Below the pieces are notes generated by a model. It worked only from the letters and a program-made list of their open reading frames with translations. It made no database searches and had not been told where the DNA came from. A DNA stretch of 5,985 nt from Thermoplasmata archaeon (GTDB lineage Archaea > Thermoplasmatota > Thermoplasmata > Thermoplasmatales > Thermoplasmataceae). The stretch spans positions 1 through 5,985 of the forward strand of contig JAJZYV010000131.1 of assembly GCA_021797955.1 (NCBI GenBank), read 5' to 3'. Positions within the stretch are counted from its first letter, which is position 1; each line of letters starts with the position of its first letter. Shown here in pieces: positions 1-5,729 of the stretch. Position numbers and translations under genes: made by a program.

Positions 1-285
1 TATGAACCTCATTGTCATGAGATCGTCTATGACAGATCTGTCAATGGATTTCTGGAACGAGAAATCGAACTCGTCCATTGTTTTCCTGAAGGGGAAGCCT
101 GCATACTTCAGCTTCGTCTCATATCTCTTTGATCGCTTGCTCTTCACCTCTTCCGAGAGGAGGTGGTCCAGGATCTCAACTATGTTCCTATCCCTGGCAT
201 TCTCCAGATAATTGTCGATGGTGTGCTCTATTGTTTCCAGTCCCAGGATGATGAGGCTCTCATGCACTCTTTCGTACTGATCCAT
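1..285 (-). CDS. istB: IstB-like ATP-binding helper protein of IS21 family (N-terminal part, cut by window edge)
   Basis: IstB is the AAA+ ATPase partner of the IstA transposase and acts in target selection during IS21 transposition. The visible 95 residues form the N-terminal region, beginning MDQYERVHES and containing FPFRKTMDEFDFSFQ (residues 64-78), a conserved IstB stretch just ahead of the ATPase core. The Walker A loop would lie beyond the window, so ATPase integrity cannot be judged. The start codon (283-285 on the minus strand) overlaps the istA stop as TGATG, and an AGGAGGT ribosome-binding site at 292-298 sits six bases upstream, which fixes the start. No frameshift or stop is seen in this piece. 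Since the upstream istA is broken, the element is probably not autonomous even if istB is whole. Confidence 0.85.
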   Translation of the reverse strand, partial: MDQYERVHESLIILGLETIEHTIDNYLENARDRNIVEILDHLLSEEVKSKRSKRYETKLKYAGFPFRKTMDEFDFSFQKSIDRSVIDDLMTMRFI

Positions 286-929
286 CACATGACCTCCTCG
301 TATTCAGATAGATCACGCTTCTCAACCCTGGTCCGGAAGTTCTCCGCATTCTGATCCCTGAGAGCCTTGAGAAGGCCCTGGAAATGCTCCTTCTTCCTTG
401 ATATTCTCCCTGTTCCGGGGAGAATGTCATGCTCCGCCACGATCTGAGAATCAACCTGTATCTTCAGGGTGGATGATTCTATTACCCTGGCGACCCTGCC
501 TGCGTGCACCCAGGGTACTGAGTACCGGTTGCCCTTGTAGGAAACATAGCAGTCCCTCGATATCTTCCTGATATCCTCGATCCTGATGGGATAGTCCTGT
601 ACCGAATCCATGGGATTGAGCTGCTCTTTCTTCAGCCTCTCATAAGGGATTTCATGTGTTGTTCCATGTACCTGTGAATTGATCATCCTGAGTCATTCCT
701 GGCACCGGACATTTATGTCCGATAGGGACTCAAAGGATCTGCCGGCCCAGAAGTTGTATCTCAGATACTTGATGGTGTTCTCGATCTTTCCCTTCGTCTG
801 TGCCCTGTAGGGATAACAGAGCCTTACTGTTATCCCATAATATTCGGAGAAGCTCATGAATTCACCATTGAACCTGGACTCTGAGGCTTTCAGCTTCTCC
901 TCAGGTGTGTATACCCTCTTTGCCGACAT
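285..929 (-). pseudogene. istA: istA transposase 3' fragment, interrupted by an in-frame TGA
   Basis: IstA is the DDE transposase of IS21 elements. Reading leftward from 929, the sequence gives the end of the integrase catalytic core, including YRAQTKGKIEN, whose Glu (residue 50 from the 929 ATG) is the likely third catalytic acidic residue. After codon 78 (VRCQE) there is a TGA at 693-695. The same frame then continues without shift as LRMINSQVHGTTHEIP and through the Mu-type C-terminal beta domain (DCYVSYKGNRYSVP; AEHDILPGTG) to a stop at 285-287. IstA homologues usually have Trp after this Gln-Glu pair, so TGG to TGA is the simplest explanation. The ATG at 929 is internal to the protein family, not a true start, and is preceded by an in-frame TAA (930-932). 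A faint continuation, EINYD at 954-968, resembles the IstA motif with the second catalytic Asp. The product is inactive. Confidence 0.85.
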
Positions 930-964
930 TTATAAGGCAATTGAACAACATGGATCATAATTAA

Positions 965-1205
965 TTTCGTAATTTGTCCAGTGATGCGATAAACATTTCA
1001 GAAGATGCACACATAGAATCATTCAATTCAATCTTGGGAAAAAGAGGTCATAAGAAGATTTGAGTTTGAGAACTTTGAGGAAGCACAGTCCACAATAGAT
1101 AGACTCGTGGTTTCCTATAACAATGAGAGGCTGCATAGTGCCATAGGATATATCACACCAAGGGAGATGAATAATAAATGTATGGAAAGGATTCAAAAAG
1201 CTTGA
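965..1205 (+). pseudogene. IS3-family transposase (OrfB-like) C-terminal fragment with a frameshift
   Basis: This is the tail of a DDE (rve-type) integrase of the IS3 family. Frame one reads SEDAHIESFNSILG (about 998-1039), where the Glu of HIESF (1016-1018) corresponds to the third catalytic residue. The reading then moves to another frame as KEVIRRFEFENFEEAQ and later NNERLHSAIGYITPRE, ending in TGA at 1203-1205. The switch lies in a G run at 1036-1038: deleting one G restores an uninterrupted protein. The first two catalytic Asp residues and the N-terminus are missing. Upstream of about 1000 the frame is open back to a TAA at 962-964, but family resemblance fades, so the left boundary is uncertain. 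It lies head to head against the istA remnant on the other strand. Nonfunctional relic. Confidence 0.85.
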
Positions 1206-1374
1206 AATCTCATAAGACAATATTGTATCCAATTAGGGGACCTAACCACAAAGATACTATCAACTAGAGTTTACAGGCAATCTACAAATAAAACTAAGCC
1301 TGTTCAAAACGTTGAAATGACATATATTTTATGGATCTCTTCAACATTTTGGGGGTAATTTAGCAAAGTGAATT

Positions 1375-1396
1375 CCCATGGAAAATGGGTTTTTTT
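1375..1396 (+). terminator. Hairpin followed by seven T, terminator-like
   Basis: CCCAT (1375-1379) pairs with ATGGG (1385-1389) around a five-base loop, followed at once by TTTTTTT (1390-1396). The form matches a factor-independent terminator on the plus strand. Archaeal termination mostly depends on T-rich tracts, so the T run may matter more than the stem. No intact plus-strand gene lies directly upstream, so it may serve a lost gene or the IS3 relic. Confidence 0.4.
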
Positions 1397-1402
1397 AATT
1401 CG

Positions 1403-1468
1403 TGGAATCAAATTCCATATGTATACTCAGTTCGCTGGAAAAATTGGAATGTAGGCCGTTCCACATTC
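1403..1468. repeat. Two further short hairpins
   Basis: TGGAAT (1403-1408) and ATTCCA (1412-1417) form a perfect six-base stem with a three-base loop. GAATGT (1447-1452) and ACATTC (1463-1468) form a second six-base stem with a ten-base loop; an alternative pairing uses GGAA (1446-1449) with TTCC (1459-1462). The TGGAA word recurs in both. Their role is unknown: they could be remnants of a transposon end, a regulatory site, or chance in AT-rich DNA. Confidence 0.35.
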
Positions 1469-1522
1469 TTCTGTGAAGTGAAAACTAAAATAAGTTTACC
1501 CCCACTAAACCGAGGAGAACCT

Positions 1523-1533
1523 ATTTTATTTAG
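1523..1533 (+). promoter_or_regulatory. Probable archaeal TATA box for the GT4 gene
   Basis: ATTTTATTTAG is centred about 29 bases ahead of the ATG at 1557. This is the distance expected for a leaderless archaeal transcript, where the TATA box sits roughly 25 bases before the start. No ribosome-binding site lies just ahead of the ATG. Assigned by composition and position only. Confidence 0.4.
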
Positions 1534-1556
1534 TTTCTGTATTTAGACTCGGAAAA

Positions 1557-2639
1557 ATGAGAATTCTCTGGCTTGCACATCGCGATATCATGAATCCAAA
1601 GGCAGGAGGTGCTGAAAGAATAATATATGAGGTTGGAAAAAGACTTTCGAGCCATGGACATGAAGTAACATTGTTTACTGCGGAGTGGAAGGGTTGTAAA
1701 AAATCAGATTATATGGACGGGATCTCAATAGTTAGATTGGGCAAAAATTTAGGAACGCACCTTGCACTTCCTGTACATCTATTAACTACGAAGTATGATA
1801 TAGTTATTGCGGACCTTGGACATGCGGTACCCTGGATATCCCCGGTTTTATTGAGGAAAAAGGTTATCGTTTCCTTTTTACATCTGCACGCTAGATCTCT
1901 AAACGGCCAAGTTGGAAAATTCCTGACATATATTATAACTTTCTTAGAAAAGTTATATTTTATAATTTACAACAACAAGCAATTTGTCACCATATCCAGT
2001 ACATCTTTTGAGGACCTTATTAAAATTGGAATCAAGAGCAATCGCATTTCTATCATTAATCCTGGCGTAAATAGTGAAGTTTTCAAACCCCGTAAAAAAA
2101 CAAATTACCCGTCAATTGTATATTTCGGTGGAATGAGACCGTATAAAAGACCTGAAGAATCATTATACCTTCTTTCTTTGCTTAAGGATGAAATAAAAGA
2201 TCTTAAACTTACGATTATCGGTGAAGGCATATCTAAAACACATTTGGAAAAGTTAGCAAAATATCTTGGTCTATCAGATGATGTTTTATTCACTGGAAAG
2301 ATTTCTTACCCAAAAATTGCAGAATTTGTTTCTACCGCGTGGTTAAATATACACACATCAAAAACAGAAGGGTGGGGTATTTCCATAAGTGAAGCCTCCG
2401 CGGCTGGTACTCCCACTGTTGCTTACAACGTGCCAGGCGTAAGAGATGCGATCAAAGATGGTCTAAATGGTATTAAAGTTGAAGATGGTAATAGAAAAGA
2501 ACTCGCTAATGCAGCTCTCTTAATATTAAGAAATCCAGAAAAGTGGTGGTCTTCATCCGTGGAAGTGGCTAAGAAATATTCCTGGGAGAGAGCTGCCGAA
2601 CAATGGGAGAGTTTGATTGAGAAAGTATATAATGAATGA
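1557..2639 (+). CDS. GT4-family glycosyltransferase
   Basis: A retaining GT-B fold glycosyltransferase that would transfer a sugar from a nucleotide-sugar donor to a growing glycan at the cytoplasmic face of the membrane. The 360 residues are the normal length for the family. The N-terminal acceptor domain opens with MRILWLAHRD and the glycine-rich GGAER (17-21). The donor domain starts near residue 186 with VYFGGMRPYKRPEE, whose basic residues (R194, K197) usually contact the donor phosphates. The family signature E-x7-E is present as EGWGISISE (E271-E279), followed by AAGTPTVAYNVPG. No membrane span or signal peptide is evident. The start is the first ATG after upstream non-start codons and matches the usual N-terminus. 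No frameshift or stop is seen, so it is probably functional. It is markedly more AT-rich than the IS remnants. The sugar specificity cannot be read from sequence. It was probably followed by the GT2 gene before the IS1634-like insertion. Confidence 0.92.
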   Translation: MRILWLAHRDIMNPKAGGAERIIYEVGKRLSSHGHEVTLFTAEWKGCKKSDYMDGISIVRLGKNLGTHLALPVHLLTTKYDIVIADLGHAVPWISPVLLRKKVIVSFLHLHARSLNGQVGKFLTYIITFLEKLYFIIYNNKQFVTISSTSFEDLIKIGIKSNRISIINPGVNSEVFKPRKKTNYPSIVYFGGMRPYKRPEESLYLLSLLKDEIKDLKLTIIGEGISKTHLEKLAKYLGLSDDVLFTGKISYPKIAEFVSTAWLNIHTSKTEGWGISISEASAAGTPTVAYNVPGVRDAIKDGLNGIKVEDGNRKELANAALLILRNPEKWWSSSVEVAKKYSWERAAEQWESLIEKVYNE

Positions 2640-2670
2640 CTCCTTTAAAATAGTGGAATTTATTCAGCAG

Positions 2671-2675
2671 TAGAA
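2671..2675. repeat. Left target-site duplication TAGAA
   Basis: TAGAA directly precedes the left inverted end and is repeated at 4318-4322 beyond the right end. Five to six bases is the duplication size known for IS1634-group elements. Confidence 0.55.
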
Positions 2676-2700
2676 CCTGATCTCCCTGCTTTTACCACCA
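2676..2700. repeat. Left terminal inverted repeat of the IS1634-like element
   Basis: Begins CCTGATCTCC and ends TTTTACCACCA. It matches the reverse complement of 4291-4316 at about 21 of 25 positions with one single-base gap. The outer CCTGA and inner TTTTACCACCA blocks are identical. The transposase stop codon falls inside this repeat. Confidence 0.8.
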
Positions 2701-4231
2701 CGATACCTTTTCAAGAGCCTCAAGGATGTCTTTCTGCTTTCTTGTCCTTTCCAGTTCAGTAATACTGCCACTGGCGTCCTCAATAACGTGGAGCTTCTTT
2801 AGCTCCAGCAGCATTTTCTCCAGCGAGTATCTGTTCATTAGACCTGATGAGATCATTCCCCTCATCAGAGCTGATCTTATTATGAGCGATATGAAGAATA
2901 TGAACAGAATTCCCCGGATTGTTGATTCCTTCCTCACCCTCATGGGAAATGTATCCAGATCTGTCTTCAAAATGCGGAATGCCTTTTCAATGCTGTCTCT
3001 GTTGCGGTATATGGAAAGGCATTCCAGTAATGTGTATTCACATTATACACTAGCAGGAATCTCCCCATCCTGTTCTCTGCTGCCGTTATTGCGTTGTTCC
3101 TTGCACTTGTTTTGATTCTGCCATCCTCAATCCTCCAGGTGAAGTATTTCCCGTAATGCGAAGCAATGGATTCTATGGTTTCTCTCACATTTGGTCTAAT
3201 ATGTAATTTTTCAATTGCGGATCTCTTCTCCGATAGTTTCCTGTGGAAATCAGACAGCTCGTCAGCTTTTCTTTTTATATCCTGATAGAAGTATCCCTTA
3301 AGGTTCAGATCGTTCATGGTGAAATTCACTGACTTGCAGAATATGGGCTCATTCTCATACATAATTACATTGTCGGCACGATCCACGGTTCTTGATGCTG
3401 AAGAGAAAACATTCTTCACGGCTTTGGGAACGAGGGATGCCGCTATTATGTAAGAATCATCCTTCAATAAACTCAGGTTCTCATAGAAGAAACCCCTGTC
3501 AAGTACGATCTCCATCTTCGGAATGAGTTTCCTGATGCCCTCAAAAGTCCTTTTCAGTGTAACGACGTCTGGAATGCTCCCGCTACATATATCAAAGAAC
3601 AGCGGTATGTTTCTGGATCTTTCCATCACCATACTAAGGTTTATCTGTTCCAGATCAGGATTATCCTTTGCATGGCCGTATTCCAGTATCCCGGCTGACC
3701 CGTACGATGGCAATGATGTGATATCATACAGCAGTGAATTTCCGGGATTGATCCTTGATATGAGGTCACTGGAGAACTGCCTGTTGAAATTCGATTCTCC
3801 TATCCGATCAAGGAGTTCTGATATCCGCTGCGATTTCAGATCAGCATTCATTGTTCGGGAAAGAGAAGTGCCCTAAAACCAGGAGTCAATTGATGCCAGT
3901 GGCAGCGGGAGGACAATCTTTGATACCGCAATGGCAATGATCTCTTTTGATTCAGTTTCAGTGAGATGCTTCTTCAGCATGTCAACAATGCCCATGTCGT
4001 TTACAATCTTCATTATTGGGATGAATGGCCCATGTATCAGGCTCCTTTTGGTAAAACGCTCCTTATCTTTCTTATCCCGCGATCATCCTTTCTGCCGATA
4101 TACCTGTAGTGGTAGCTTGTGTTCTTGATCTTCGGATTGTAGTATGGTATCCTCTCATAAACGTAAGTTTTCCCTTTCACGACCTTCTCTATTGTCTGAT
4201 TCCTTGACGTAATGGTTGGAACTACCACCAT
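2692..4231 (-). pseudogene. IS1634-like transposase, broken by two frameshifts and one TAG
   Basis: A DDE transposase of about 513 codons when the lesions are ignored. It begins at the ATG at 4229-4231 (MVVVPTITSRN; YHYRYIGRKDD). A shift at an A4 run (minus strand, 4046-4049) leads to a stop at 4037-4039, while the protein continues in another frame as RSLIHGPFIPIMKIVND. That frame ends at a TAG (3873-3875) within WF*GTSLSR, where relatives usually have Glu, and continues unshifted. The first catalytic Asp is in LYDITSLPSYG (3723-3725) and the second in EIVLDRGFF (3498-3500). A second shift at about 3012-3036 moves the frame again, giving IYRNRDSIEKAFRILK (2968-3012), which fits YREK as Y-x2-R-x3-E-x6-K; its Glu is at 2986-2988. 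The protein ends at 2692 within the inverted repeat. All catalytic residues persist but not in one frame, so the gene is dead. The lesions fall at different sites with no slippery context that would suggest programmed decoding. Confidence 0.88.
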
Positions 4232-4290
4232 TCTAGATAAACTTTGTCCTTACTCATGAGCCAATGAATTACGGATAAATCATAAATTAA

Positions 4291-4316
4291 TGGTGGTAAA
4301 AATCCTGGAGTTCAGG
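4291..4316. repeat. Right terminal inverted repeat of the IS1634-like element
   Basis: Begins TGGTGGTAAAA and ends GGAGTTCAGG. It is the inverted partner of 2676-2700, with one extra base in the T/A run. The transposase start lies 60 bases inside this end. Confidence 0.8.
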
Positions 4317-4317
4317 A

Positions 4318-4322
4318 TAGAA
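4318..4322. repeat. Right target-site duplication TAGAA
   Basis: Identical to the five bases at 2671-2675. One base (A, 4317) lies between it and the end of the inverted repeat as aligned, so the exact element boundary is uncertain by one base. Confidence 0.5.
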
Positions 4323-4420
4323 TTCTTTTTCTCATTTTGAATACACGATTTCTCATGCAGATGGTGACATGTTGTTCATTGAATGTGCACGCCAGTGCCA
4401 ATCCCACGTTCAACAAAGAT

Positions 4421-4430
4421 TTTTTATTTT
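4421..4430 (+). promoter_or_regulatory. Probable archaeal TATA box for the GT2 gene
   Basis: TTTTTATTTT lies 25-34 bases ahead of the ATG at 4455, with a purine-rich CAAAGA just upstream that could act as the TFB-recognition element. Spacing fits a leaderless or very short-leader archaeal message. It lies outside the IS1634-like element, so the gene probably kept its own promoter after the insertion. Confidence 0.45.
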
Positions 4431-4454
4431 CTTCGGAGATAATGGGATTAATTA

Positions 4455-5522
4455 ATGCAGAATATTATATCTGAACCAGAATCCGCAACTAAGACTCCAT
4501 TCATAAGTGTTGTTATCACAGCCTATAACAGGAGAGAGTATATCCTAGAAGCTGTCAAATCAGTTTTAAATCAGACCCTTGACAGGTCAAAATACGAGGT
4601 CATCGTTGTTAAAAATTACATTGATACAGTGATAGATGATTTTCTGCGCCAGAATCAGGTTGTGAACGTTTATACATATGACATTAGCTTCGGGGCAATG
4701 CTTGCATGCGGAATAGAGAAATCTCGAGGAGAAGTGATAAGCATTCTGGATGATGATGATCTTTTTCTTCCGATCAAACTTGAAGAGATCTTTGATATAT
4801 TCCAGAAGAACAAGAATGTGGTTTATGCTAGGAATGAAATATACAGAAACATGGGTCCAAATATTGAAGTTTTCAGAAATGGTGAGTTAGGAGGCATACC
4901 CATTAATAGCCATAAAATGGATATAATAAATGTAAATGCTATCAAACATATTTCACACATATACCGCATGATAAGAAGATATGGTGTTAATAATAACAGC
5001 TCAATTTCATTTAGAAAAAATATCTATGAATCCTCAATGGAGTTCTTAAATGACGTAAATTACCTATTAGATGTTTTTTTATTTTTTTGGGCTATTTTTA
5101 ATGGAGAAAGAAATGACGTGCTGGTTTTCTTTGAATCCCCTCTTTCCGTTTGGAGAATCCATGATTCTTGGACCAACGTGAGTTCAAATTCCAATTTGGA
5201 GGCCTTCTTGGCTAAAAACTTACGTCTATCAAGTGAAGGTGTTCAGACATATGAAAAATTTAAGTCGATTTTTAAGTCAAACATTCTTCTAAATAGTTAT
5301 TTTGAGCTGGCGAAAAATGCCTGGGTTACCCAAAAGAAAATGACGGAAGGAAATAAATGTAGAGTATCTGAAACCATTGCAGTGATCAAAGTCGGCATAT
5401 ACAGGAGGGACATTTATATTCTTGCCTCAGTTCCGATAGCATTACTTTCTTCAGTAAATCCTAGTCTTGCCAGGAAATTATTCAGCGTGGGTTTAAAAAG
5501 GGTTCAATCATATAAGACATAA
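4455..5522 (+). CDS. GT2-family glycosyltransferase
   Basis: An inverting GT-A fold glycosyltransferase that would add a sugar from a nucleotide donor during surface glycan or protein glycan assembly. Its 355 residues comprise an N-terminal catalytic domain and a less conserved C-terminal half. The start of the fold is ISVVITAYNRREYI (17-30), then SVLNQTLDRSKYEVIVV. The metal-binding DxD motif is seen as ILDDDDLF (D99-D102). The usual DDGS/DNGS sequence after the second beta strand is replaced by KNYID (53-57), a departure from the textbook pattern. WRIHDSW lies late in the catalytic half, where GT2 enzymes often have an H-containing motif. Hydrophobic stretches (YLLDVFLFFWAIF; IYILASVPIALLSSV) may associate with the membrane. 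The ATG is the first start after an in-frame TAA at 4449-4451, which fixes the N-terminus. It has the same strand and AT-rich composition as the GT4 gene; about 173 bases would separate them without the IS. The donor sugar is unknown. Confidence 0.9.
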   Translation: MQNIISEPESATKTPFISVVITAYNRREYILEAVKSVLNQTLDRSKYEVIVVKNYIDTVIDDFLRQNQVVNVYTYDISFGAMLACGIEKSRGEVISILDDDDLFLPIKLEEIFDIFQKNKNVVYARNEIYRNMGPNIEVFRNGELGGIPINSHKMDIINVNAIKHISHIYRMIRRYGVNNNSSISFRKNIYESSMEFLNDVNYLLDVFLFFWAIFNGERNDVLVFFESPLSVWRIHDSWTNVSSNSNLEAFLAKNLRLSSEGVQTYEKFKSIFKSNILLNSYFELAKNAWVTQKKMTEGNKCRVSETIAVIKVGIYRRDIYILASVPIALLSSVNPSLARKLFSVGLKRVQSYKT

Positions 5523-5647
5523 ATCCCTTTAATTCACTTTGGAGGTTACAATTTCAAGTTCATTCATATCTTGCTAAGCTAGACGATTTCCTCGGCATTC
5601 CTGTCGAAACGAAATTATGGGTTCTGGTTCTAACTCATAAAAAATAA
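5516..5647 (+). pseudogene. Possible gene relic: C-terminal tail without a start
   Basis: Directly after the GT2 gene, a frame open from 5516 to a TAA at 5645-5647 reads with protein-like content, including YLAKLDDFLGIPVETKLW and ending LTHKK. There is no usable start codon in this frame. Amphipathic content and a basic end look like the tail of a real protein. It distantly recalls C-termini of SAM-dependent methyltransferases that occur in glycan loci, but this is an impression only. It may equally be chance. The rest of the 207-base gap to the next gene shows nothing else convincing. Confidence 0.3.
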
Positions 5648-5692
5648 GAATTCTGCTAAAAATTCATGTTTATGCCAACGTGCCGAACTTAT

Positions 5693-5702
5693 AAATGAAA
5701 AA
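5693..5702 (-). terminator. T-rich tract after the surface protein gene
   Basis: Read on the minus strand this is TTTTTCATTT, starting 28 bases beyond the stop of the surface protein gene. Archaeal RNA polymerase terminates at such T-rich tracts. No stem is seen. Assigned by composition and position only. Confidence 0.3.
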
Positions 5703-5729
5703 TCTGAAGAATGCCTTAAAGACCAACCT

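Larger units (their letters stand above)
1..968 (-). mobile_element. IS21-family insertion sequence remnant, running off the left edge
   Basis: The two-gene order istA then istB, read right to left, with overlapping stop and start is the hallmark of IS21 elements. Only the 3' part of istA and the 5' part of istB lie in the window. The upstream part of istA, with the helix-turn-helix and first catalytic Asp, is missing and replaced by an IS3-family remnant around position 940-1000. No terminal inverted repeat is visible because one end is beyond the window and the other is deleted. The right boundary is approximate. Confidence 0.85.
1206..1556. other. Intergenic region, no gene recognised
   Basis: About 350 AT-rich bases between the IS3-family relic and the GT4 gene. 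I found no open frame with protein-like content on either strand. The first 40 bases, which contain aattaggggacctaac (about 1231-1246), may be the right end of the IS3-family element, but no partner repeat survives to test this. Further along are three hairpins (1375-1468) and then the probable promoter of the downstream gene. Confidence 0.6.
2676..4317 (-). mobile_element. IS1634-like insertion sequence (IS4 superfamily), nearly complete but decayed
   Basis: The element is about 1.64 kb, within the size range of the IS1634 group. It has imperfect terminal inverted repeats of about 25 bases, a five-base flanking direct repeat, and one long transposase gene on the minus strand filling nearly all its length. 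The transposase carries the YREK signature of the IS4 superfamily. Both ends survive, but the gene is interrupted three times, so it could move only if an intact copy elsewhere supplied transposase. It separates two glycosyltransferase genes without cutting either. The one-base uncertainty at the right end (4316 or 4317) comes from a slight asymmetry of the ends. Confidence 0.85.

Noticed and set aside
2..354. Plus-strand open frames of 63-69 codons at the left edge
   Set aside because: Antisense to istB and the istA 3' end, which carry the recognisable motifs and a strong ribosome-binding site.
690..698. Selenocysteine or altered-code reading of TGA in istA
   Set aside because: The context is a decaying transposase with Trp expected, and no insertion element or second such case was found in the intact genes.
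1023..1232. Minus-strand open frame of 69 codons
   Set aside because: Antisense to the IS3-family relic, which has clear family motifs on the plus strand.
1375..1468. CRISPR-like or palindromic repeat array
   Set aside because: The three hairpins have different sequences and irregular spacing, with no repeated unit and no spacer pattern.
2692..2970. A small hydrophobic protein of 92 residues
   Set aside because: It is the C-terminal part of the same transposase after the second frameshift; its apparent start is an internal codon.
2726..3115. Plus-strand open frame of 129 codons with hydrophobic content
   Set aside because: It is antisense to the transposase coding frame and has no recognisable domain; a shadow of the real gene.
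3523..3876. Plus-strand open frame of 117 codons
   Set aside because: Antisense to the most conserved part of the transposase, including the region of the catalytic Asp residues; a shadow.
4037..4231. A separate small 64-residue protein gene
   Set aside because: It is the N-terminal part of the IS1634-like transposase, cut off by a frameshift; the protein continues in another frame.
4317..4457. Minus-strand open frame reading LLNVGLALACTFNEQH and ending shortly inside the IS right end
   Set aside because: It is short, has no good start, overlaps the GT2 start and promoter, and across the reconstructed empty site would run antisense into the GT4 gene. No family recognised; probably chance.
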